Assembly (NCBI GenBank): GCA_016234745.1 | Contig: JACRAR010000074.1 | Coordinates: 186,001-250,000, forward strand | DNA: 64,000 nt | Source of the DNA: Betaproteobacteria bacterium | GTDB lineage: Bacteria > Pseudomonadota > Gammaproteobacteria > Burkholderiales > Rhodocyclaceae | Direction of reading: 5' to 3' | In this document: piece after piece, positions 43,619 to 52,032 of the stretch | Layout of the letters: each line of letters starts with the position of its first letter | Position numbering within the stretch: position 1 is the stretch's first letter | Position numbers and translations under genes: made by a program | The notes under the pieces: generated by a model | Told to the model about the DNA's origin: nothing | Seen by the model: the letters and a program-made list of their open reading frames with translations, nothing else | Databases searched by the model: none

Positions 43619-44848
43619 TCATGCGCCCTTGCCGGCCAGATGGCGCCGCCCGGCCAGAATGTACCAGCCATAGCTCAACGCCTGCAGCGCCAGGAGTATT
43701 GCATAGGTTCGCTGATAAGCGTCGTGGGGTGACATCCCGCCGGCGGTAAATCCATCCACCGCTGCGCCAAATCCCCACTGAATGGCAAAAGCGCCAACAA
43801 AAGTAAGCAGGTTGAGCGTGGTGTTGACCCGACCGGCCAGTTGCATCGGAAATTGCGCCGAAAGCAAAGCATAGGACAAGTTCCCAACGCTGAACACCAA
43901 CCCCATGGCGAACCAGAGCGGATAAGATGACGCGCCTTCAATCACGATCAGCAGCGTGACAACCATGCCGCAGCCCATGCCGACGATCAGAATGTATTCG
44001 GGCTTGAGGCCGCGCGCAGCAAGGCGGGTGACAAATGTGGCGATCGCCACAAACCCGACCATCATGCCCAGGCTCATGAGCAACAAGTGCAAGGCTGCAG
44101 CATCGCGCGTCAGACCATTGAAATTCATCAGCCAGGGCACTGCCCACAAGCCCTGCATGGCCATGAAACCTCCGACCACCAAGGCGGTTTGCGGCGCATA
44201 ACGCCAGAAGGCGAAACTGGTAAGAACTTTGCCGACACCGCGCAGCTGGTCGATCAACGATTCCCTGCTTGCCGTTGCAGACTTGTCCGGCGTGGTAAAA
44301 ATCAGTATTGCCGCAATCATGGCGAGCACAGCCAGCCCAAAGAAGGCGCCACGCCAGCCGATCAACGACAAGGCCCAACTCAGCGGCGTGCTCGAGGTCA
44401 ATGCGCCCAAGCCACCGGCAGCCATGATCGCAGAATTGAGGGAAGCTTGGCGCTCCATCGGAAACCACAGTGAAAATGCCTTGAAGGATGCCATCAGGCA
44501 CGCCGATACGCCGAGGCCGATCAAAGCGCGGGAAAACGCCAATTCCGCGAGGTTGTGTCCCAGTGCGAACAGGGTCGCACCAATAGCGGCAATGACGAGC
44601 AAGGCGGCTTCGACGCGCCGCGGTCCATAGCGGTCAAGCAGTATTCCGAGCGGCAGCTGGAAAGCGCCAAACACGGCCAGATAAGCACTGGTCAACAAGC
44701 CGAGGTCGGCTGCCGAAAAATTCAGTTCGCGCACCAGTTCCGGTGCGATTACGGCATTGACGTTGCGCAGCAAGTAGGACAGAAAATAACCAACGGCAAA
44801 CGGCACAAATATCCGCAGCCAAAGTTGCGACGGCCTCAGAGTGCTCAT
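43619..44848 (-). CDS. MFS transporter
   Basis: A 409-residue protein with about 12 hydrophobic helices and the MFS loop pattern GILLDRYGPRRVEAALL between helices 2 and 3. The start is set at ATG 44848, which overlaps the stop of the ROK kinase gene by 4 bp; an upstream in-frame start would lie inside that gene. The pairing with a ROK sugar kinase suggests a sugar or sugar-derivative substrate, but the substrate cannot be read from the sequence. Confidence 0.9.
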   Translation of the reverse strand: MSTLRPSQLWLRIFVPFAVGYFLSYLLRNVNAVIAPELVRELNFSAADLGLLTSAYLAVFGAFQLPLGILLDRYGPRRVEAALLVIAAIGATLFALGHNLAELAFSRALIGLGVSACLMASFKAFSLWFPMERQASLNSAIMAAGGLGALTSSTPLSWALSLIGWRGAFFGLAVLAMIAAILIFTTPDKSATASRESLIDQLRGVGKVLTSFAFWRYAPQTALVVGGFMAMQGLWAVPWLMNFNGLTRDAAALHLLLMSLGMMVGFVAIATFVTRLAARGLKPEYILIVGMGCGMVVTLLIVIEGASSYPLWFAMGLVFSVGNLSYALLSAQFPMQLAGRVNTTLNLLTFVGAFAIQWGFGAAVDGFTAGGMSPHDAYQRTYAILLALQALSYGWYILAGRRHLAGKGA

Positions 44849-45741
44849 GCCGTCCTTTCCCAAAGCCAGGCTGCACCACGCACGCCCGAGGAATCACCGT
44901 GACGGTTCCGCACCAATCGGGTCACGACATGATCGGAGAAAACATGCTCTTCCCAAAGCCTGGGCACATTGACATAGAGTCGATCGATGTTGGACAAACC
45001 TCCCCCCAGCACAACGACGTCAGGATCGAGAATATTGATGATTCCGGCCAGGGCTGTCGCCAAGCGCGATTCGTAGCGTCGCAGCGTGGCTTCACAAGTG
45101 GCATCACCTGCTTCGGCACCCGCCACTATGTCAGGTGACGCAAGCGATGCCCGATTGTGACAAAAATGATCCTGGCTCATGCCTGGTCCCGACAAATAAG
45201 TTTCAATACAGCCTGACCGGCCGCAGTAGCATGCCGGCTGAGGATGCTCTGACAAACCCGGCAAAGGATTATGTCCCCACTCTCCGGCGATCGCGTTGCA
45301 GCCCGTCAATACGCGACCATGCACAACGATTCCGCCACCGACGCCGGTACCCAGAATTACGCCGAACACGACGTCGGCCCCGACACCGGCGCCATCGCTT
45401 GCTTCCGACAAGGCAAAACAGTTGGCATCATTGGCGAGCCGGACTTCCCGGCACAATGCCTGCTGGAGATCGTTCTGCAATGGCTTGCCGATCAAACAAG
45501 TAGAATTGGCGTTCTTGATGAGGCCACTGACCATTGACGGCGCCCCGGGAATACCAATCCCGATGCTCCCCTTATGCTGCAAGCGGTTTTCCGTTTGTTC
45601 GACCAAAGCCGCAATCGCCTGCACCGTGGCCGTATAGTCGCCCTGAGGCGTCGCGACCCGATGACGCAAGAGTTCGCCGCCGTCATCATCGAGCGCGATG
45701 ATCTCAATTTTCGTACCTCCCAGATCAATGCCGATGCGCAT
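44845..45741 (-). CDS. ROK-family sugar kinase (fructokinase-like)
   Basis: A 298-residue ATP-dependent kinase. The N-terminal phosphate site is IGIDLGGTKIEI, the ROK signature region contains GIGIPGAPS and VILGTGVGGGIVV, and the zinc-binding cysteines are in GEWGHNPLPG...ACYCGRSGCIE. These fit the ROK fructokinase/NagK-type enzymes. It overlaps the MFS gene by 4 bp, so both probably act on the same substrate: import, then phosphorylation. No repressor gene is next to it. Confidence 0.9.
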   Translation of the reverse strand: MRIGIDLGGTKIEIIALDDDGGELLRHRVATPQGDYTATVQAIAALVEQTENRLQHKGSIGIGIPGAPSMVSGLIKNANSTCLIGKPLQNDLQQALCREVRLANDANCFALSEASDGAGVGADVVFGVILGTGVGGGIVVHGRVLTGCNAIAGEWGHNPLPGLSEHPQPACYCGRSGCIETYLSGPGMSQDHFCHNRASLASPDIVAGAEAGDATCEATLRRYESRLATALAGIINILDPDVVVLGGGLSNIDRLYVNVPRLWEEHVFSDHVVTRLVRNRHGDSSGVRGAAWLWERTA

Positions 45742-45906
45742 CGCTCATGTTTTCCGCTGATCGAACTGGCGATGATTCATCTTCTGTTTAAACATCTCTC
45801 ATGATTTTTCGGACAGCTTCTCTGGGGAAAAATCTTCTGCCGACAGAGCCAGTTGCTGGCAAAATCGTCCCAACATTTCGTCCATTTTAATTGTTAGGAG
45901 ACTCGT

Positions 45907-46338
45907 ATGAGCGTCATTCAGGAATTCAAGGAGTTTGCGGTCAAAGGTAATGTGGTCGACCTGGCGGTTGGGGTCATTATCGGCGGAGCATTCGGAAAAA
46001 TCGTCGACTCGGTGGTCAGCGACCTGGTGATGCCTGTCGTCGGCCGAATCCTCGGCGGTCTGGATTTCAGCAATTATTTCATCGCGCTCAAGGAAGTTCC
46101 TGCTGGAATGGCGATGACCCTGGCGGAAGTCAAAAAGGCTGGCATACCTGTATTTGCCTGGGGCAACTTCCTGACCATAAGCATCAACTTTGCCATCCTG
46201 GCATTTATTATTTTCATCATGGTCAAGCAGATCAACCGACTTAAGCGCGAAACTCCGGCGTCGCCCGCCAGTCCGCCACCAACCCCGGAAGACGTGCTGC
46301 TGCTTCGTGAAATACGCGATGCGCTGAAAAAAGCTTAA
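45907..46338 (+). CDS. mscL: Large-conductance mechanosensitive channel
   Basis: A 143-residue protein with the MscL start [31 protein letters not shown], the glycine-rich first helix (TM1) and a second helix about residues 75-100 ([20 protein letters not shown]), followed by a charged C-terminal helix. It opens under membrane tension to release solutes after osmotic downshock. TTAGGAG precedes the ATG. A tandem 27-bp repeat begins at the base after its stop codon. Confidence 0.96.
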   Translation: MSVIQEFKEFAVKGNVVDLAVGVIIGGAFGKIVDSVVSDLVMPVVGRILGGLDFSNYFIALKEVPAGMAMTLAEVKKAGIPVFAWGNFLTISINFAILAFIIFIMVKQINRLKRETPASPASPPPTPEDVLLLREIRDALKKA

Positions 46339-46392
46339 TGCCCGTAGCTGATTCGGGGGTGCTAGTGCCCGAAGTTGATTCTGGGGTGCTAG
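46339..46392. repeat. Tandem pair of 27-bp repeats between convergent mscL and MBL genes
   Basis: Two units, 46339-46365 and 46366-46392, differ at three positions. Consensus with the second locus at 52384-52437 is TRCCCGNAGYTGRKYCTGGGGTRCTAG. The pair starts right behind the mscL stop and its last bases hold the stop codon of the convergent MBL gene (TAG read on the minus strand). Arms such as GGTGC/GCACC can form small hairpins. Confidence 0.8.
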
Positions 46393-47027
46393 GCACCGTC
46401 ACCAACGAAAGGATTGTATTGGCGTTCCTCGCCAAAGGTCGACATCGACCCGTGGCCAGGAATAAAACTGACATCGTCGCCCAACGGCCAGAGCTTTCCG
46501 CGAATGGCGTTGATCAGTGCCGTATGACTTCCTCGCGGAAAATCGGTGCGGCCGATCGAACCCTGGAACAGGACATCGCCGACGATCGCGAGCTTGGACG
46601 GGGCATGGAAAAACACAACATGGCCGGGTGTGTGGCCAGGGCAGTGCAGCACGCTGAGCGTGACCTCGCCGAAGCTGACCGTATCGCCTTCATTGAGCCA
46701 ACGATCGGGAACAAACGCAGCGGCCTGACCTAACCCGAACATCTGTCCCTGCTGAGGCAATTGGTCGATCCAGAACTTCTCTTCCTGTTGCGGGCCTTCA
46801 ATCGGGATGCCAAGACGCGCGGCAAGTTCCGCCGTGCCTCCGGCATGGTCAATATGTCCATGCGTCAGCAATATTTTTTCGATTTGCACGCCCAGTTTCT
46901 TGGCAACCGAAAGAATCCGATCGAGATCGCCACCGGGATCAACCACTGCACCACGCATGGTCTCTTCGCACCAAAGCAAGGAACAGTTTTGCTGGAAAGG
47001 GGTAACGGGAATAATCTGGAATTTCAT
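46389..47027 (-). CDS. YcbL-type metallo-beta-lactamase-fold hydrolase
   Basis: A 212-residue MBL-fold hydrolase of the GloB-like (glyoxalase II) group. The metal motif is THGHIDHAGG near residue 55, with CPGHTPGHVVFF, VGDVLF and IPGHG completing the site. The short length and FGEERQYNPF near the C-terminus fit YcbL-type enzymes rather than full glyoxalase II with its extra C-terminal domain. Its stop codon lies inside the 27-bp repeat shared with mscL. Confidence 0.9.
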   Translation of the reverse strand: MKFQIIPVTPFQQNCSLLWCEETMRGAVVDPGGDLDRILSVAKKLGVQIEKILLTHGHIDHAGGTAELAARLGIPIEGPQQEEKFWIDQLPQQGQMFGLGQAAAFVPDRWLNEGDTVSFGEVTLSVLHCPGHTPGHVVFFHAPSKLAIVGDVLFQGSIGRTDFPRGSHTALINAIRGKLWPLGDDVSFIPGHGSMSTFGEERQYNPFVGDGA

Positions 47028-47154
47028 CGTGAATTAAATGTGAATTTAGACTCGCGATGTTATTCAACCAGAATCAGGGGCGGGTGTCACTCCTCAATCT
47101 TGGCAACGCGCAAATAGTCGCCTGGTTCGGGATGGCAGCGGAAATTATCAGGTG

Positions 47155-47610
47155 TCAGGGTTTGACAACCCCGGGAGGAATCGGCGACACTTTTTCCCAG
47201 CCGCTGGGACATTCCTTGACATAGGGATAATAGCCCGCAGGCTTCCTGCACGAATACCACCACTGGCCACCCGGCGGATCATACGGCTGATTCTGCGCTG
47301 TATATGGCGTTGGCGCAGGGGGCGGCAGTGCAACCGGCGGCGGGCTGACGTAGGTCTGCTCGACATAATAGGGCTGAACCACGACAGGCGCGTAGACCGG
47401 TGGGGCGTAGACCACTGGAGGAGAGTAATAGACAGTCCGCGGCTGCTGAACCGCCGAGTAGAGTATGGCCGAGCCCAGCAGAAAACCGAAGGGCCCCCAG
47501 AAATGATCGTGCCCATGACCATGGCCACCCCCGCCGCGTTGAGCCCAGCTAGGTGTTGAGGCCAGCGTACCAACAACGATGATCGCCAAGAGACCCGCTC
47601 TGAGCTTCAT
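47155..47610 (-). CDS. Small exported Pro/Tyr-rich protein
   Basis: About 151 residues. A signal peptide ends at TPSWA (residue ~26), then comes a GGGGHGHGHDH stretch, a hydrophobic segment, a Pro/Tyr/Val-rich middle, and a C-terminal motif WWYSCRKPAGYYPYVKECPSGW with the PAGYYPYV pattern seen in many proteobacterial envelope proteins. GGAGG precedes the start at 47610. The function is unknown; it is probably periplasmic or outer-membrane associated. Confidence 0.75.
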   Translation of the reverse strand: MKLRAGLLAIIVVGTLASTPSWAQRGGGGHGHGHDHFWGPFGFLLGSAILYSAVQQPRTVYYSPPVVYAPPVYAPVVVQPYYVEQTYVSPPPVALPPPAPTPYTAQNQPYDPPGGQWWYSCRKPAGYYPYVKECPSGWEKVSPIPPGVVKP

Positions 47611-47633
47611 TTTGAAGTCCTCCTCATCAGGCA

Positions 47634-48143
47634 CTATTCAAGTGTGATCCGGTTATGAACCCGCAAATATTCGCCCGGTGGCGTACGGGTAGTCGTGGTC
47701 AACAGTTTGCCCTTGTAATCATAAGTGACCTGGTAGCCGGCCGGCGGTCCCGGTTCAAACACTGTGCTGCATTGCTCCTGGGTCCTCGGCGCAGAACCCA
47801 TTTGATCTCCGAGCAAGGTGCCCCCAATCGCACCCGCCACCGTGGCGGCATCCTTGCCATGGCCACCCCCGAAGCGTGATCCGACTACGGCACCGACCAG
47901 GCCGCCAGCGACGGCAGCGCCTGGATTGTGCGCTGACCCGGGACTGACTGTCACCTGGTTGCAGATCTGGCGAGCAACTTGCGGTCCGGGAATGGGCGAA
48001 TAATTCAGGACTTTTGCAAATTCGGTGGTGTCCTGAATCACATTGGACTGGGCTGCAGCTGTCAGCGGCAGGCACAATGCAGCGCCGAGCACAGCGCCAT
48101 TTGCCATAAGGCGCGTGAACTCTGATAAGGAATAAGGTTTCAT
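47634..48143 (-). CDS. Exported glycine-zipper 2TM protein
   Basis: About 169 residues with a signal peptide and a glycine-zipper region (AAVAGGLVGAVVGSRFGGGHGKDAATVAGAIGGTLLGDQMG; seen in parts) typical of the glycine zipper 2TM family, followed by a beta-type C-terminal region (GYQVTYDYKGKLLTTTTRTPPGEYLRV). AGGAG precedes ATG 48143. Such proteins are usually outer-membrane associated or lipoprotein-like stress proteins. It lies in line with the neighbouring exported genes. Confidence 0.8.
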   Translation of the reverse strand: MKPYSLSEFTRLMANGAVLGAALCLPLTAAAQSNVIQDTTEFAKVLNYSPIPGPQVARQICNQVTVSPGSAHNPGAAVAGGLVGAVVGSRFGGGHGKDAATVAGAIGGTLLGDQMGSAPRTQEQCSTVFEPGPPAGYQVTYDYKGKLLTTTTRTPPGEYLRVHNRITLE

Positions 48144-48172
48144 GAAGTTTCTCCTCGGTTCAGGGGGAAGCA

Positions 48173-48676
48173 TCAATGCATGCGACCGTGCATACGGTCA
48201 TGCATGCGATTGTGCCAAGCATTCTTTGCATACAAATCGAATATGGTCTTTTGTTCGGGACCAAGCTGGTCATAGAAAATCTTCATCTCGCCGGCCAGTT
48301 TGCTCATTCGATCCGCACCTGAACGCATTCTTGCTGCCATTTGCGCCATTTTGTCCGGCGTGGCCAGATCTTCCTGTATTGCTCGTGCGCCCGGCGCCAA
48401 CTTTTCCATCTCCTGGGCGCGCTCTTGGGCATGCCCGATCATTGCGGCTGAGAACGTTTTCCATGCATCTTGTTGAGACGGATTGAGCTTTAATTTCGCA
48501 CTGAGCTTGTCCAGACGTTCCTGAGTCATGACGACCGGGTCATACCTTGCATGATGAGGTGCATGGGCACTTCGCAACATGCCCGGTTGCCCCGTATCGG
48601 CTGCATTGACGTAGCCAAACCCTGCAATAAAAATCCCGGCAACTGCCAGACAAGTAGCTCTGATTGGATGTTTCAT
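48173..48676 (-). CDS. Spy/CpxP-like periplasmic protein (LTxxQ family)
   Basis: A 167-residue exported protein with a signal peptide ending at NAA (residue ~26). The mature part carries RLDKLSAKLKLNPSQQDAWKTF, the LTxxQ-type pattern of Spy/CpxP proteins, is strongly helical and charged, and ends with a Met/His/Arg-rich HNRMHDRMHGRMH tail that might bind metal. Spy-type proteins act as periplasmic chaperones in envelope stress. A tandem TGTAA-type repeat at 48752-48776 lies 76 bp upstream. Confidence 0.8.
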   Translation of the reverse strand: MKHPIRATCLAVAGIFIAGFGYVNAADTGQPGMLRSAHAPHHARYDPVVMTQERLDKLSAKLKLNPSQQDAWKTFSAAMIGHAQERAQEMEKLAPGARAIQEDLATPDKMAQMAARMRSGADRMSKLAGEMKIFYDQLGPEQKTIFDLYAKNAWHNRMHDRMHGRMH

Positions 48677-48751
48677 GATGTTTTCTCCTAAAGAATTCCT
48701 TCTAATCCTGCATCGCTGGAACGAATCCTAAAGGGGACTACAGGCTACTGC

Positions 48752-48776
48752 TGTAAGGGATTGTGAAATTTTGTAA
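48752..48776. promoter_or_regulatory. Three TGTAA-type half sites with 10-bp period upstream of spy-like gene
   Basis: TGTAA (48752-48756), TGTGA (48762-48766) and TGTAA (48772-48776) start exactly 10 bp apart; on the minus (gene) strand they read TTACA-N5-TCACA-N5-TTACA. This is the layout of direct-repeat sites for OmpR-family response regulators such as CpxR. The regulator itself is not in this window. Confidence 0.5.
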
Positions 48777-48850
48777 GGCCCCGGGAAGGACGCTTGGCGC
48801 ATTCCTCCCGCGCCGGACATATCGAGTGTTACCTGCTCGCGTCGGTAAGT

Positions 48851-49870
48851 TTAAGGTGTGTCACTGGTGAAGCTGAAGGCATCGGCGAAAAACTCTTCTG
48901 CCGGCAAGCCTCGTGCGACAAAGTCGCGACGAGCAGCATCAATCATCGCCGGCGCGCCACAAGCATACACCTGATGTCCGGATAAGTCCGCATAGTCTTC
49001 CAACACGGCTTGATGCACTAATCCGATGCGCCCTGCCCAGGCATCATCTTGCGATGGCTCGGACAGTACTGGCACATACTTGATCTGCGGATATTCATGC
49101 GCCCAGCGTTGAGGCAATTCCGGGAGATACAACCCGGCCCGATCGCGCGCACCCCAGTAGAGGATCATCGGGCGCTGACTCTGCACATGAAGCGCATGCT
49201 CGATGATGCTTTTGATGGGGGCGAAACCAGTGCCGCCCGCAACCAGAATGATCGGCTTGCTGGAGTCTTCGCGCAGGAAAAATCCGCCATGCGGTCCCTC
49301 GAAGCGCAGCATGTCGCGCTCTTTCATGCCGTTGAACACATGCTCGGTAAATTGCCCGCCGGATATCAACCGGACATGCAGCTGCAGCAATTCATCGTCA
49401 TGCGGGGCATTAGCCAGAGAGAACGCCCGACGCTTACCGTCTTTGAGCAAAATTTCGATGTACTGTCCGGCGAGAAAGGGAAATTTCTCATTGACCGGCA
49501 ATTTCAAGTGAAGTGCCATCACGTCCGGTGCCAAACGCTCCAGTTTCTGGATGCGGCATGGCAATGTCCTCACCGGAATATCGTCTTTAGTTTTCAGTTC
49601 GCGGCACTCAATGCTGATATCTGAAAGTGGCTGGGCACAACAGAACAAGGCCAGACCGGCCGCTTTATCTTCTTCCGAAAGCGCGGTGGATGAAGCGCTT
49701 CCATGATCGACCTGACCCTCAAGTACCCTGCCCTTGCAGGTGCCGCAGGCACCATTGCGGCAACCGTAAGGCAAGTTATATCCGGCATCGAGCGCCGCAC
49801 GAAGGATGGTCTCACCATGCTCGGAAGTGCATGTGTGGCCGCTCGGCTGAATGGTAATCTGGAAGGACAT
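48851..49870 (-). CDS. Plant-type ferredoxin/flavin reductase (AscD-like)
   Basis: A 339-residue protein with an N-terminal [2Fe-2S] ferredoxin domain (CRNGACGTCKGRV, then FCC), an FAD-binding lobe (RAFSLANAPHDDE) and an NAD(P)-binding lobe (ILVAGGTGFAPIKSII). This matches the CDP-6-deoxy-glucoseen reductase / phenol-hydroxylase reductase type. It passes electrons from NAD(P)H to an iron-sulfur centre for an unknown oxygenase or reductase. No partner oxygenase is adjacent, so the acceptor is unknown; the E. coli flavin-reductase Fre is a shorter relative. Confidence 0.9.
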   Translation of the reverse strand: MSFQITIQPSGHTCTSEHGETILRAALDAGYNLPYGCRNGACGTCKGRVLEGQVDHGSASSTALSEEDKAAGLALFCCAQPLSDISIECRELKTKDDIPVRTLPCRIQKLERLAPDVMALHLKLPVNEKFPFLAGQYIEILLKDGKRRAFSLANAPHDDELLQLHVRLISGGQFTEHVFNGMKERDMLRFEGPHGGFFLREDSSKPIILVAGGTGFAPIKSIIEHALHVQSQRPMILYWGARDRAGLYLPELPQRWAHEYPQIKYVPVLSEPSQDDAWAGRIGLVHQAVLEDYADLSGHQVYACGAPAMIDAARRDFVARGLPAEEFFADAFSFTSDTP

Positions 49871-49884
49871 GAGATAATTTGCGA

Positions 49885-50784
49885 ATGTTAAGGTTATTGG
49901 TCATTGGCTGCGGCGACGTGGCACGGCGCACCTTGCCGCTGCTGGCGCAGCGCTATCGAATTTACGCATTGGTTCGTTCGCTGGACAGCTCCCTTGCTGC
50001 CGAATTTGCCGCCATGCAGATCACACCGATCCTTGGCGACCTTGACCAACCGGCGAGTTTGCGGCGACTTGCGGGCTTGGCCGATTTGTTGCTGCATTTT
50101 GCGCCACCACCGGAATTTGGCAACCAGGATCCGCGGACCAAACATCTGATCGCAGCCCTGCAACGCGGAAAAATTTTACCACGGCGCATGGTGTACATCA
50201 GCACCAGCGGGGTCTATGGCGACTGTCGCGGCGCCTGGGTCAGAGAAACGCGCAAAGTTGCGCCGGCCTCATCCAGATCACAACGGCGGATCGATGCAGA
50301 ACAACAGCTGCGCCGCTGGGGCAAGCGCAGTGGGATATGCATCAGCATCCTGCGTGTCCCCGGGATCTATGCCGCGGAGCGTTTGCCTTTGGCTCGCATT
50401 CGGCGTGGCGACCCGGTGCTGTGCGAAGAAGATGACGTGTTCACCAATCACATCCATGTGGATGACTTGGCGCGATGTACGATAGCCGCCCTGCGACACG
50501 GCCAGCCGAATCGAATCTATCACGCCAGCGACGATTCGTCCTCGCCTGGTCTGCGCATGGCCGAGTGGTATGACGCCATCGCCGACACCTTCGCCTTGCC
50601 ACGTCCGCCGCGCGTGAGCCGAACCCAGGCGCAGGCCGTATTGACTCCAATGGTGCTGTCCTTCATGGGAGAATCGCGTCGTCTTGACAATTCTCGGCTC
50701 AAGACTGAATTACGGGTACGCCTGAGCTATCCCGATGTCCATGCGGGCCTGGCGAATACTGTTGCACTCAAGGAGAAGCCCTGA
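49885..50784 (+). CDS. NAD(P)-dependent epimerase/dehydratase-like protein (YeeZ type)
   Basis: A 299-residue Rossmann-fold protein starting LRLLVIGCGDVARRTLPLLAQ, an atypical GxGxxA-type nucleotide motif. STSGVYGD near residue 113 and the NHIHVDDLAR segment near 190 are seen in extended short-chain dehydrogenase/epimerase proteins. The reaction is unknown. It is divergent from the reductase gene, 14 bp away. The ATG at 49885 is chosen over the TTG two codons upstream. Confidence 0.8.
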   Translation: MLRLLVIGCGDVARRTLPLLAQRYRIYALVRSLDSSLAAEFAAMQITPILGDLDQPASLRRLAGLADLLLHFAPPPEFGNQDPRTKHLIAALQRGKILPRRMVYISTSGVYGDCRGAWVRETRKVAPASSRSQRRIDAEQQLRRWGKRSGICISILRVPGIYAAERLPLARIRRGDPVLCEEDDVFTNHIHVDDLARCTIAALRHGQPNRIYHASDDSSSPGLRMAEWYDAIADTFALPRPPRVSRTQAQAVLTPMVLSFMGESRRLDNSRLKTELRVRLSYPDVHAGLANTVALKEKP

Positions 50785-50785
50785 C

Positions 50786-50812
50786 ATGTTTTGCGGTACA
50801 GCCCTGTTTTGA
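50786..50812 (+). promoter_or_regulatory. Possible 8-codon leader ORF ahead of the methyltransferase
   Basis: AGGAG at 50771-50775 is well spaced from ATG 50786, which opens an 8-codon frame ending at TGA 50810-50812. This stop overlaps a TTG (50809) that is in frame with the methyltransferase. Ribosomes could end here and restart. The alternative is simply direct initiation at TTG 50791 or 50809. Confidence 0.25.
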
Positions 50813-51999
50813 TCAAACTCAATCATTTTTTTGCGCCATGTCCGCGCGGACTCGAGTCCTTGCTGGCCGAAGACCTGCTTGCCGGCGGTGCTTCCGCCGC
50901 GCAAGTTGTGGCAGGTGGAGCGCAGTTCAGCGGAACCTGGGAAACCTGCTACCGCGTGAATCTCGAGTCTCGCATTGCCAGCCGCGTCTTGTGGCGGGTT
51001 GCCCAAGGCAGCTATGGCTGTGAGGAAGACGTTTACCGGCTTGCCGGTACGGTGGACTGGCCGGCGCTGTTTCAGGTCGAGCGCACGTTGCGCGTGTATG
51101 TCACGGCAATCAAATCACCGCTGAAGAGCATCGAATTCATCACCTTGCGCGTGAAGGATGCGGTATGCGACCGGTTCCGCCTTGCCTGCGGACGCCGTCC
51201 AAGCGTCGATACCAGCCGGCCCGAAGTGCGCATCCATTTATTTCTCACGGCGACCGAGGCCACGCTCTATCTGGACACTTCAGGCGAACCGCTTTGGCAA
51301 CGCGGCCACAAGATCGCCAAGGTGCAAGCGCCGGTCAAGGAAAATCTGGCCGCCGGCATTTTGCGCCTTATCGGCTGGCAACCCGGCGTTCCGCTCTACG
51401 ACCCAATGTGCGGCAGCGGCACTTTTCTGATCGAAGCGGCGCACATCAGTCTAGGCGATGCGCCGGGATTGTCGCGCGACCCCGGGGAGTTCGGTTTCGA
51501 GAAGTTATCCAATTTCAATGCAAAACTCTGGCAGGGCTTGTGCCGCCTGGCCGCTGATCGGCGTGCCCTGGCGCCATCCTCGTTGCCGATCTGGGGCGCC
51601 GATCTCTCCGCTGACGCTGTCTCACGCGCGCGCCAGAACCTGGATTATGCCGGCATCGGAGACTTGGTCGAGGTTCGCGAGGGCAATCTCCTCGACCTGC
51701 CGCCACCCGCAGCTGCCGGCATGTTGATCGCGAATCCGCCTTACGGCGAACGACTCGGCGAAACCCAAGAGCTGGCCGCTTTCTATCCGCGTCTTGGCGA
51801 TGCGCTGAAGCGCCAATACGCCGGTTGGGATTGCTGGTTTTTTTCGGCCGACACGGCCTTGCCCAAGCTCATCGGCCTCGCCGTCAAACGCCGCATACCG
51901 CTGTTCAATGGTCCTCTGGATTGCCGCTTGTACCATTTCCCAATGGTAGCTGGTGCGAATCGTCAGCTACGCCAGAGCGCCGCTCCGGAACGAAGCTAG
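50791..51999 (+). CDS. RlmL-type 23S rRNA guanine-N2 methyltransferase (N-terminal type)
   Basis: A roughly 400-residue THUMP plus UPF0020 methyltransferase. The N-terminal THUMP-like domain covers ~50-170 (FFAPCPRGLESLLAEDL at the start); the SAM domain has DPMCGSGTFLIEAA near 210 and the catalytic NPPYGERLG near 315. This is the shorter form lacking the C-terminal RlmK half of E. coli RlmKL. It is expected to make m2G in 23S rRNA. The start is uncertain: TTG 50791 or TTG 50809, since homologues begin near LIKLNHFFAPCPRG. Confidence 0.88.
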   Translation: MRYSPVLIKLNHFFAPCPRGLESLLAEDLLAGGASAAQVVAGGAQFSGTWETCYRVNLESRIASRVLWRVAQGSYGCEEDVYRLAGTVDWPALFQVERTLRVYVTAIKSPLKSIEFITLRVKDAVCDRFRLACGRRPSVDTSRPEVRIHLFLTATEATLYLDTSGEPLWQRGHKIAKVQAPVKENLAAGILRLIGWQPGVPLYDPMCGSGTFLIEAAHISLGDAPGLSRDPGEFGFEKLSNFNAKLWQGLCRLAADRRALAPSSLPIWGADLSADAVSRARQNLDYAGIGDLVEVREGNLLDLPPPAAAGMLIANPPYGERLGETQELAAFYPRLGDALKRQYAGWDCWFFSADTALPKLIGLAVKRRIPLFNGPLDCRLYHFPMVAGANRQLRQSAAPERS

Positions 52000-52032
52000 A
52001 ATTGTCGTCGGCATCAGCACCACTTAAAATCC

